Assembly (NCBI GenBank): GCA_947645965.1
Contig: CANSES010000029.1
Span: 1 to 12,203 of the forward strand
Reading direction: 5' to 3'
Length of the DNA: 12,203 bases
Origin: an uncultured Enterorhabdus sp.
Lineage (GTDB): Bacteria > Actinomycetota > Coriobacteriia > Coriobacteriales > Eggerthellaceae
The number at the start of each line of letters is the position of its first letter. The stretch's first letter is position 1. A model generated the notes under the pieces. The model saw only the letters and a program-made list of their open reading frames with translations. It was not told the origin of the DNA and ran no database searches. Both the position numbers and the translations under genes were made by a program. Shown here piece after piece: positions 6,595-12,203 of this stretch.

Positions 6595-7890
6595 CTAGAT
6601 CTCTTCCGGCTGAATCACCGTGAGGCCGCCCATGTAGGGCACCAGGGCCTCGGGCACCGTGATGGTGCCGTCGGGATTCTGATAGTTCTCGATGACAGCG
6701 GCCATGGTGCGGCCCACGGCCAAGCCCGACCCGTTCAGGGTGTACAGGAAGCGGCTGCCTTTGAAGTTGGCTGGGTCGCGGTACTTGATGTTGGCGCGAC
6801 GGGCCTGGAAGTCGGTGCAGCAGCTGCAGGAGGAGATTTCCTTGTAGGCATTGTAGCTGGGCAGCCATACCTCCACGTCGTAGGTCTTGGCGGAGGAGAA
6901 GCCGATATCGCCCGTGCACAGGCTGATGACGCGGTAGGGCAGGCCCAGCTTCTGCAGGATGTTCTCGGCATCTTCCACCATGGACTCCAGCTCGTCGAAG
7001 CCGGTCTCGGGGGTGGCGAACTTCACCATCTCCACTTTGGAGAACTGGTGCACGCGGATGATGCCGCGGGTGTCGCGGCCGGCGCTGCCCGCCTCCTCGC
7101 GGAAGCAGGGGGTGAAGGCGCAGTAGTGCAGCGGCAGCTGGCTGGCGTCCAGCACCTCGCCGGCGTGCAGGTTGGTCAGCTGCACCTCGGCCGTGGGGAT
7201 GAGGTAGAGCCCCTCGGTGGTGTGGAACAGGTCCTCCTCGAACTTCGGCAGCTGGCCCGTGCCCGTGAGCGTGGCGGCGTTAGCCATGGCCGGCACCCAC
7301 CACTCCTTGTAGCCGCGGGACGTGTGCTGGTCCAGCATGAAGGAAATCAGCGCGCGCTCCAGACGGGCGCCGGCGCCCCCGAGCACGTAGAAGCGGCTCT
7401 CGGCCAGCTTCACGCCGCGCTCGAAATCGATGATGTTCAAGGCCGGCCCCAGATCCCAGTGGGCCTGGGCCGTAAAGCCCTCGGCGGCGAAGTCGCGCGG
7501 GGTGCCCCAGCGGCGCACCTCGGGGTTGTCGTCCTCGTCCTCGCCGATGGGGGTAGACCCGTCGCACAGGTTCGGCACGCTCATGAGCAGGTTGGTCAGC
7601 GCATCGTCGGCCGCAGCGCGCTCGGCGCTGGCCGCTTCCAGCTTCTCGTTGATCTGGCGCACCTGTTCCTTGGCGGCCTCGGCCTCGTCCTTCTTGCCCT
7701 GGCCCATCAGAGCGCCGATCTCCTTGGAGATCTTGTTGCGCTCAGCCTGAAGGGCCTCCTCTTCCACGATGATCTCGCGGCGCCGCACGTCAAGGGAGGC
7801 AAACTGCTCCGGATCGAAATGCGCATGGCGATTCTTCATGGCCTCGGCCACTTCGTCAAGATGATCGCGTACATATTTGACATCCAGCAT
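6595..7890 (-). CDS. serS: Serine--tRNA ligase
   Basis: 431 residues, the normal length. The enzyme charges tRNA-Ser (and tRNA-Sec) with serine in the cytoplasm. The N-terminal helical arm (about 28-100, rich in Glu/Ala/Lys heptads) binds the long variable arm of the tRNA. The class II core follows: motif 1 around 182-200, the TAEV serine-site segment (233-236), motif 2 at 263-291 ([21 protein letters not shown]), [15 protein letters not shown] (351-365) and motif 3 at 386-394 (NGSGLAVGR). In that last-but-one block most SerRS have Asn where this one has Cys357, giving a CSCC cluster. The ATG at 7890 is chosen over a longer frame reaching 8184 because it gives the standard MLDVKYVR start, has a good SD (AAGGAG, 7903-7898, spacing 7) and follows a TATACT promoter element. 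It is the first gene of a five-gene operon. Confidence 0.97.
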   Translation of the reverse strand: MLDVKYVRDHLDEVAEAMKNRHAHFDPEQFASLDVRRREIIVEEEALQAERNKISKEIGALMGQGKKDEAEAAKEQVRQINEKLEAASAERAAADDALTNLLMSVPNLCDGSTPIGEDEDDNPEVRRWGTPRDFAAEGFTAQAHWDLGPALNIIDFERGVKLAESRFYVLGGAGARLERALISFMLDQHTSRGYKEWWVPAMANAATLTGTGQLPKFEEDLFHTTEGLYLIPTAEVQLTNLHAGEVLDASQLPLHYCAFTPCFREEAGSAGRDTRGIIRVHQFSKVEMVKFATPETGFDELESMVEDAENILQKLGLPYRVISLCTGDIGFSSAKTYDVEVWLPSYNAYKEISSCSCCTDFQARRANIKYRDPANFKGSRFLYTLNGSGLAVGRTMAAVIENYQNPDGTITVPEALVPYMGGLTVIQPEEI

Positions 7891-7927
7891 AAGAGTGCTC
7901 CTTGGATCGTGCGTTTTGCGTTCGACC

Positions 7928-7933
7928 AGTATA
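7928..7933 (-). promoter_or_regulatory. -10 element TATACT for the serS operon
   Basis: TATACT on the minus strand, about 38 bp upstream of the serS start, predicting a leader of about 30 bases. No convincing -35 is seen. The short leader leaves no room for a T-box or other riboswitch. Confidence 0.45.
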
Positions 7934-7980
7934 GCGCAACCAGTAGGCATGGAGATTGCGTTTGCGGTGAAGAAGCATAG

Positions 7981-7986
7981 TATACT
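7981..7986 (+). promoter_or_regulatory. -10 element TATACT for the 64-residue membrane protein gene
   Basis: TATACT on the plus strand within the palindrome AGTATACT, about 68 bp before the ATG. A TTGCGT lies 19 bp upstream as a weak -35. It is flanked by GGTGAA (7966-7971) and TTCACC (7987-7992), an inverted repeat that straddles the element and could be an operator. Confidence 0.4.
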
Positions 7987-8053
7987 TTCACCTGCACAAC
8001 ACCGATACCACCGCCGCACAGCCGCGGCGTTCACGAAGACGAGGAGGGCGCCC

Positions 8054-8248
8054 ATGAATATCGAGGAGTTGTACCACTTCCTGTTCGAGACCATGCCGGG
8101 CATTGGCATCCTGGTCGGCGGCGGCCTGCTGGTCAGCGTCATCGTCTGCCTGATTCTGGAGCGGAAGACCCGCAAGCAGTTCAAGAACCACGAGAAGACC
8201 GAGGACGACTGGTCCCTGTTCGATGACGACGAGGAAGACGAGAAGTAG
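8054..8248 (+). CDS. Small single-pass membrane protein with acidic cytoplasmic tail
   Basis: 64 residues. A short amphipathic N-terminus ([16 protein letters not shown]) is followed by one hydrophobic helix at about 17-35 ([19 protein letters not shown]). A basic stretch comes next ([13 protein letters not shown]), then a strongly acidic end (DDDEEDEK). The basic residues after the helix predict that the tail is cytoplasmic. A strong SD (GAGGAGGG, 8041-8048) lies 5 bases before the ATG, and a strong terminator follows 30 bp after the stop, so it is a complete stand-alone gene. It is divergent from serS. A longer frame from 7877 exists but lacks an SD and covers the promoter. No known family is recognised; small proteins of this type often act as partners of larger membrane complexes, which is inference here. 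Confidence 0.8.
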   Translation: MNIEELYHFLFETMPGIGILVGGGLLVSVIVCLILERKTRKQFKNHEKTEDDWSLFDDDEEDEK

Positions 8249-8277
8249 CGCCGCCCTCGCGTTCAAGCCGAATCACC

Positions 8278-8322
8278 AAGAGGCCCCCGCCCGGCATCAT
8301 CGCCCGGCGGGGGCCTCTTTTT
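8278..8322 (+). terminator. Rho-independent terminator after the 64-residue protein gene
   Basis: A perfect 14-bp stem (AAGAGGCCCCCGCC at 8278-8291, GGCGGGGGCCTCTT at 8306-8319) with a 14-base loop runs straight into a T-tract (8318-8322). On the opposite strand the kinase gene also ends nearby (stop at 8383), but the U-tract there is only two bases, so it is mainly a plus-strand terminator that may act weakly in both directions. Confidence 0.9.
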
Positions 8323-8382
8323 CGTAACGGTGCCGCTGAACGTGGCGCTCGATTGCGCAATCCACCCGAAGGCCCTTCCGCC

Positions 8383-10863
8383 CTAGGCCTCTTCCTCGTC
8401 GAGGTGCCATTCCTCTTCGGCCCAGCGGGCTCGGTCGGGAATGTTCATGGCGGCGGCGATGATGCCGATGACGCCGGGCACCAAGGCGCCGAGCAGGGCC
8501 GAGGGGGCGGGCAACCACGAGCCGCCGAAGTTGGTGAGGTGCGCCGCCGCGCAGGCACCGCCCATGAGCACCACAGCCGCGACCACGGCGCCGGCCATAT
8601 CGAAGGCCTTGGTACCGCGCACGCAGCAGAGGCTGTAGGCGGCCGCGGCCACCACCCAGCTGATGCCGATGACCCAAGTGCCGCCCTGGGAAATGAGGGC
8701 CACGCAGGCCGCCTGGGGGTTGTCGCTGAAGCTGAGGTGCAGAAGCGCATCCCAGTTCATCACGTCCATGGAACCGCAGGCCGCCATGATAAGGGCCACG
8801 AAGAAGGCGAAGGCCGCCGTCAGGGCCGACTGGATCACCGGCAGAAACACGCCCGCGCCCACCGGGGCCAAGCCGCCGAAGCCGATGGAGCCGAACAGCG
8901 GCTGAAGCAACGCCACCGTGGCCTGGGACGTGCCGCGACATCCCACGAGATACCACCAGCCCGCCACCACCGCGGCCAAAAGCAGGGTGAGCGCCCAAGC
9001 GCCCGCCCCGGCCAGACCCGCGGCCAGCATGGCGTAGCCGAACAGGATGCCGATGTTGGGGCGCACCGCCGCCACGGCCGCGCACACGGCCACTAGCACC
9101 CAGTACACCACGGTCGCGTCATCGAGCAGGCCGCCCGGCGAGCCGGCGTTCAGGTGAATGTTCGCCAGGCCCGCGGCGGCCAGCAGGCCCACGGCCAGGG
9201 CGCTCACGATGCGGGCGACGATAGCGGCGCCGCGCAGGCCCAGGCGATCCACGAAGGGAGCCAACGGCTCGCGGGACTGCTCGGGCTCGGGGTCGGCCTC
9301 GGGCAGATCGACGCCCTTCACGATGTCGGCCAGGGCCTTCTTGCCCTTCTTCGCATTGCCGAGCAGCGGCGTGAGCGCCTCGGCGAACTCCGTCACCGTG
9401 CCGAAGCGCTCGTCCATCTCCGGGTCCAGGGCCATGAACATGATGTCGTCAGCCTCGGCGTCCAGCTCGTCCCAGCACAGCGAGGGCAGCACCAGCTCGG
9501 CGTCTTCGATGAGCTCCTCGGCGGCGCGCAAAGTGGAGGCAAAGAACGGGTTGGAGCCGGTGAGCATCTCGTAGGTGAGGCTCGCCAGGGCCCACTCGTC
9601 GGTGCGCACGTCCAGGGGCTCCTGGCGCATCTGCTCCAAGGGCATGTAGCCGATGGTGCCGCCGCCGGTGGTGCCCGAGCCGGTGGCATCCATGAGGGCG
9701 GCCAGGCCGAAGTCGGTCACCTTGGCCACGCCCTTGGAGTTCACTATGACGTTCTCGGGCTTGATATCCAGGTGCAGGGTCTGCTCGCCGTGGGCCACCT
9801 CCAAAGCGTGGGACACGGCCGTGAACACGGCGGCCACAATGTCGAGAGTGATGTTGTCGTCGATCTCGTCGATGATCTCGGCCAGCGTCTTGCCCTCGAT
9901 GTACTCCATGATCACGTAGGCCGTGGAGTCCTCCACCGCGCAATCGTACACCGTGACGATGTTGGCATCGGACAGCTTCGCGACGGAACGGGCCTCTTCC
10001 AAGCCGGGAATGTGCTCGAACAGGTCGGCGTCGTCGGGCTCTTCGAAGTCGGCCGAGGGGGCCGGCTGCGAGACCACCGGGGCGCTGGCTGCCGCGGCCT
10101 CGGTGCGGATGGTGTGGCGGCCGCCGCGGCGCCGACGGCGCTCGGTGGCACCGTCGATGGTGCGCGAGGGGCGGATGCCGCGCAGATGGCGCACGTCCAC
10201 GGCGCTCTCATCGAAGTAGTCGCTGATGGGAGCGGCGTCCTGCACCTCCACGGGCGGCACGTAGGCCGCCTCGGGGGCATGGCGCGTCTTGCGCGGGGCA
10301 GCGCGGCCGTCAAGGCCCGCGCCCGCTGCGGGAGCCGCGTCGAAGCCGGCCGTACCGGCGCCCCAGGGTACGATCGTCGCCTCCCAGGGATCCTCGGGCG
10401 TGGCGACGGCATCTTCCCAGGGGGGCACTTCGTCAGCCGCCGTCGGCGCGCTGCGGCGGGACGCCACGCCTGCGCGCCGTTCGTCCACCCCGCGCAGAAA
10501 GTCGGGGTCGGAAGGGAAGGACGGAGCCACTGGGATGGGAGCGCTGGCGCCCCCGGCGACGGCGCCGCTCGCGGGTGCCCCCGAGCGGCTGCGAGCCGCC
10601 GACGATGCCGAAGCCCCAGCCGCACCCACCGTCCGGCCCGCAGCCGTCGCGACCCCTTCCCCGCCTTCCAAATCGGCGGCCATACGGGCCTCCAAGGCGA
10701 CCAGGCGCGCGCGGGCCACCTCGTCTTCCGACAGCTCGATGCACTTGATGGCCACATCGCGCTTGAGATGGGTGTCGAAGGCGTGCACGACGGTGCCGTA
10801 GCCGCCGGCGCCGGCCTGGCCGACGACGCGGTAACGATCCAGTATGAGGGGGGAGGAAACCAT
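8383..10863 (-). CDS. Membrane-anchored Ser/Thr protein kinase with a large N-lobe insertion
   Basis: 826 residues. The kinase domain opens at about residue 8: glycine loop GQAGAGGYGTV (15-25) and ATP lysine in DVAIK (Lys40). Residues about 62-285 are an Ala/Pro/Gly/Arg-rich low-complexity insertion, after which the kinase resumes with helix C (GLEEARSVAKLSDANIVTVYD, 287-307). Then come the catalytic loop HLDIKPEN (364-371, Asp366, Asn371), DFG (384-386) and GTIGYMPLEQ (402-411) in place of the usual APE. HRD is HLD, so it is a non-RD kinase. From about 545 to 805 there are some eight hydrophobic helices, and the protein ends in an acidic tail. Kinase residues needed for phosphotransfer are present, so activity is expected. 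The start at 10863 is preferred to the longer frame (10977), because a TAGAAT element at 10916-10921 and a GAGG SD (10874-10877) fit it. It is a monocistronic gene. Confidence 0.9.
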   Translation of the reverse strand: MVSSPLILDRYRVVGQAGAGGYGTVVHAFDTHLKRDVAIKCIELSEDEVARARLVALEARMAADLEGGEGVATAAGRTVGAAGASASSAARSRSGAPASGAVAGGASAPIPVAPSFPSDPDFLRGVDERRAGVASRRSAPTAADEVPPWEDAVATPEDPWEATIVPWGAGTAGFDAAPAAGAGLDGRAAPRKTRHAPEAAYVPPVEVQDAAPISDYFDESAVDVRHLRGIRPSRTIDGATERRRRRGGRHTIRTEAAAASAPVVSQPAPSADFEEPDDADLFEHIPGLEEARSVAKLSDANIVTVYDCAVEDSTAYVIMEYIEGKTLAEIIDEIDDNITLDIVAAVFTAVSHALEVAHGEQTLHLDIKPENVIVNSKGVAKVTDFGLAALMDATGSGTTGGGTIGYMPLEQMRQEPLDVRTDEWALASLTYEMLTGSNPFFASTLRAAEELIEDAELVLPSLCWDELDAEADDIMFMALDPEMDERFGTVTEFAEALTPLLGNAKKGKKALADIVKGVDLPEADPEPEQSREPLAPFVDRLGLRGAAIVARIVSALAVGLLAAAGLANIHLNAGSPGGLLDDATVVYWVLVAVCAAVAAVRPNIGILFGYAMLAAGLAGAGAWALTLLLAAVVAGWWYLVGCRGTSQATVALLQPLFGSIGFGGLAPVGAGVFLPVIQSALTAAFAFFVALIMAACGSMDVMNWDALLHLSFSDNPQAACVALISQGGTWVIGISWVVAAAAYSLCCVRGTKAFDMAGAVVAAVVLMGGACAAAHLTNFGGSWLPAPSALLGALVPGVIGIIAAAMNIPDRARWAEEEWHLDEEEA

Positions 10864-10915
10864 AGGGCGATAACCTCTTCTTCTTCGTTTGGGCTGCATG
10901 GTTTGAGGTAGGGCA

Positions 10916-10921
10916 ATTCTA
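10916..10921 (-). promoter_or_regulatory. -10-like element TAGAAT for the kinase gene
   Basis: TAGAAT on the minus strand predicts a transcript start near 10909 and a leader of about 45 bases to the ATG at 10863. No consensus -35 is visible in the GC-rich DNA upstream. The whole kinase-nfo intergenic stretch (10864-11141, 278 bp) otherwise holds no gene that can be supported. Confidence 0.35.
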
Positions 10922-11062
10922 CCATCGCGGCGGCCCCGACGCGACCGTTGATCGGCGGTGGCCGCGGGTCTCCTCAAACCGCGCCCAAAACCCGAAATGT
11001 GCGCAAAGCAACGGATTCTTGAACGAATTCCCCCACTATCGGCCGCCCGAGAGCCCCTGGAC

Positions 11063-11068
11063 TATGAT
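11063..11068 (+). promoter_or_regulatory. -10-like element TATGAT for the endonuclease IV-family gene
   Basis: TATGAT on the plus strand lies about 73 bp before the ATG in a locally AT-richer stretch, predicting a leader of about 65 bases. No matching -35 at normal spacing is seen. Confidence 0.3.
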
Positions 11069-11141
11069 CTTTCTACCAACTCAAACTCACTCGACGGGTT
11101 TTTGGTCACAAAACACCAAGCCTCTCGCGAAAGGATCCCCC

Positions 11142-11981
11142 ATGTTGACCATCGGTTGTCATTTGTCGAAGCACCGCGGCTATGCGGAAATGGCGCGGGA
11201 GGCCGCGTCCATCCATGCGAACACCTTCCAGTATTTCACCCGCAACCCGCGCGGCAGCAAGCAGGCCGAGCTGGACGCCAAGGATGTGCGGGAGTACCGC
11301 GCCCTGCTGGCCGAGCACGGCATCCGCGACGTGTTGGCCTACGCCCCCTACGATACCGATCCGGCCACGGCCAAGATGAGCGAGCGCGACTTCGCCCTGA
11401 TGACCTACGCCGAGGACCTGGCCCAGCTGGCCGAGCTGGAGGTGCCGATGTACCTAGTGCGCCCCGGCAGCCGCCTGGACATTTCCGTGGACGAGGGCCT
11501 GGCCGACGTGGCCGATGCCCTGAACAAGGTGATCACCCCCAGCCAGACCACCCTCGTGCTGCTGGACACTATGGCCGGCGAGGGTAGCCAGGTGGGTACC
11601 TCCTTCGAGCAGCTGGCCGCCATCATCGGCCAGGTGAAGCTGGCCGACCACGTGGGCGTCTGCTTCGACTGCGCCGGCGTGTGGGCCGAGGGCTACGATC
11701 TGGTGAACGACCTGGACGGGGTGCTGTCCCAGTTCGACCAGACCATCGGGCTGGACAAGCTGAAGGCCGTGCACCTGAACGATGCCACCCACGAGCGCGG
11801 CAGCCATGTGGATCGCCACGCCCGCATCGGCGAGGGCAAGATCGGCTTCGACGCCCTGACCGCGCTGGTGAACCATCCGAAGCTGAACGGCGTGCCCTTC
11901 TACCTGGAGGAACCCGACTCCACCCTGGTGATCTACGAGCACGACGTAACCCGCTTCAAGCAGGCGTACACGGGGAAGTAA
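11142..11981 (+). CDS. Endonuclease IV (Nfo/AP endonuclease 2 family) homologue with altered zinc site
   Basis: 279 residues, close to E. coli Nfo (285). Family members are TIM-barrel, three-zinc enzymes that cut DNA 5' of abasic sites in base excision repair. The match is collinear from MLTIGCHLS to the C-terminus and includes FTRNPR (32-37), AGEGSQVG (145-152), VGVCFD-x8-GYDL (171-187) and HLNDATHERGSHVDRHARIGEGKIG (211-235). Against the nine zinc ligands of E. coli Nfo, Asp176, His211, Asp224, His226 and Glu256 are kept. His69, His109 and His182 are replaced by Tyr67, Arg107 and Gly179, and Glu145 by Asp142. DNA-contacting Arg37 and Tyr72 are retained (Arg37, Tyr70). The start is fixed by an AAAGGA SD (11130-11135, spacing 6). 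The fold is certain, but classical three-zinc AP endonuclease activity is doubtful. No terminator follows before the insertion sequence. Confidence 0.85.
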   Translation: MLTIGCHLSKHRGYAEMAREAASIHANTFQYFTRNPRGSKQAELDAKDVREYRALLAEHGIRDVLAYAPYDTDPATAKMSERDFALMTYAEDLAQLAELEVPMYLVRPGSRLDISVDEGLADVADALNKVITPSQTTLVLLDTMAGEGSQVGTSFEQLAAIIGQVKLADHVGVCFDCAGVWAEGYDLVNDLDGVLSQFDQTIGLDKLKAVHLNDATHERGSHVDRHARIGEGKIGFDALTALVNHPKLNGVPFYLEEPDSTLVIYEHDVTRFKQAYTGK

Positions 11982-12028
11982 AGGGCGCGCCACATATATA
12001 AAGAAGGGCCGCCAGCGCGATTGAACCG

Positions 12029-12060
12029 CCTCTCATTTCTTGGACAAGAGAAATGGGAGG
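12029..12060 (+). promoter_or_regulatory. Hairpin sequestering the ribosome-binding site of the transposase gene
   Basis: CCTCTCATTTCT (12029-12040) pairs with AGAAATGGGAGG (12049-12060), 12 bp with one G-U pair and an 8-base loop. The right arm contains the SD (GGGAGG, 12055-12060) that lies 7 bases before the transposase ATG. Read-through RNA from outside would fold and hide the SD, a known way for insertion sequences to limit transposase made by impinging transcription. No U-tract follows, so it is not an intrinsic terminator. Confidence 0.6.
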
Positions 12061-12067
12061 CCTCTTT

Positions 12068-12203
12068 ATGTCTGGAAGACCGCTCTACGATGCGGGGGTT
12101 CGACGGCGCGCCGTCGAACTCTACAAGGAGGGCCACGGGCGCGACGTAATCGCGCGTCTCGTCGGCGCCCCCGAGGGAACCGTGAGAAAATGGCTGGACA
12201 CCT
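12068..12203 (+). CDS. Insertion-sequence transposase, N-terminal HTH part, cut by the window edge
   Basis: 45 residues are visible before the window ends. They read MSGRPLYDAGVRRRAVELY followed by KEGHGRDVIARLVGAPEGTVRKWL, a clear helix-turn-helix at about 20-43 of the kind that opens IS3-type OrfA proteins and related transposases (R..aV.ly..G.....ia..vgv...tv..W). The SD (GGGAGG) has 7-base spacing. The codon mix is less GC3-biased than that of the neighbouring genes. It lies directly after the endonuclease IV-family gene, with the SD-hiding hairpin upstream. The terminal inverted repeats and the catalytic DDE domain are outside the window, so the exact IS family and whether the element is intact cannot be told. 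Confidence 0.65.
   Translation, partial: MSGRPLYDAGVRRRAVELYKEGHGRDVIARLVGAPEGTVRKWLDT

Larger units (their letters stand above)
11994..12203 (+). mobile_element. Left part of an insertion sequence, boundary uncertain
   Basis: A transposase-type HTH gene preceded by an SD-sequestering hairpin begins right after the nfo-like gene and continues past the right edge. The true left end is not resolved; it lies somewhere between the nfo stop (11981) and about 12040. No second inverted repeat is available in the window for comparison. Confidence 0.5.

Noticed and set aside
7891..7930. T-box or other leader riboswitch for serS
   Set aside because: The predicted leader is only about 30 bases and has no specifier stem or antiterminator.
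6550..7980. 476-residue open frame on the plus strand opposite serS
   Set aside because: It is an exact antisense mirror of serS, with His/Gly/Ala/Val-rich content and no SD; GC-rich third positions remove stops in this frame.
7891..8184. N-terminal extension of SerRS by 98 residues
   Set aside because: It would cover the serS promoter and the divergent gene, and adds nothing family-like; the ATG at 7890 has the SD and the standard start.
9154..10911. 585-residue open frame on the plus strand opposite the kinase gene
   Set aside because: Antisense shadow of the kinase, without recognisable domains or SD; composition reflects the complementary codons.
10930..10965. Hairpin GCGGCC...GGCCGC in the kinase-nfo intergenic region
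   Set aside because: Only a 6-bp GC-rich outer stem with a poorly paired interior and no U-tract; expected by chance at this GC content.
10864..10977. N-terminal Arg-rich extension of the kinase by 38 residues
   Set aside because: No SD at those starts, and the -10-like TAGAAT lies inside; the shorter start matches kinase N-termini.
1..12203. CRISPR arrays, tRNA or rRNA genes
   Set aside because: No regularly spaced direct repeats and no cloverleaf or rRNA-like segments were seen on either strand.

Overview
This is a high-GC window, gene-dense and strongly biased to G/C in third codon positions. The style of the proteins (YtxH/PRC-barrel pair, PLP aminotransferase with an acidic tail, many Ala-rich low-complexity segments, a membrane-anchored Ser/Thr kinase) suggests an actinobacterium, most likely a Coriobacteriia/Eggerthellaceae gut anaerobe. 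That assignment is inference; no rRNA is present to confirm it.

Layout, left to right. (1) 1-451, minus: the N-terminal part of a DedA/TVP38-type (VTT domain) membrane protein running off the left edge. (2) 533-1874, minus: a two-gene unit encoding a YtxH-like small envelope protein and a PRC-barrel protein, with a clear TATAAT promoter upstream and a GC hairpin downstream. (3) 2110-7890, minus: a tightly packed five-gene run, serS, then an Ala-rich single-pass membrane protein, then a small stand-alone domain resembling the N-terminal domain of cyanophycin synthetase, then a class I PLP aminotransferase, then a D-Ala-D-Ala ligase-family ATP-grasp enzyme. It ends in a textbook rho-independent terminator at 2010-2050. 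Spacings are 7 bp, a 4-bp GTGA overlap, 2 bp and 40 bp, so co-transcription is likely. (4) 8054-8248, plus: a 64-residue single-pass membrane protein divergent from serS, with its own strong terminator. (5) 8383-10863, minus: an 826-residue Ser/Thr kinase with a large low-complexity insertion inside its N-lobe and a multi-pass membrane C-terminal half. (6) 11142-11981, plus: an endonuclease IV-family protein that has lost several canonical zinc ligands. (7) 12068-end, plus: the start of an insertion-sequence transposase whose ribosome-binding site is buried in a hairpin.

Most genes are housekeeping or envelope functions. The points that deserve attention are enzymes whose fold is clear but whose catalytic or specificity residues depart from the reference family: the Nfo homologue (four of nine zinc ligands changed), the Ddl homologue (Met where DdlB has Tyr216, Asp where it has Asn272) and the kinase (HLD instead of HRD, PLE instead of APE, and a roughly 220-residue insertion between the ATP lysine and helix C). 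The stand-alone cyanophycin-synthetase N-domain-like protein inside the serS-ddl operon is the best candidate for something not described. No CRISPR array, tRNA, rRNA or complete mobile element was seen, and there is no gene-free stretch longer than 300 bases.
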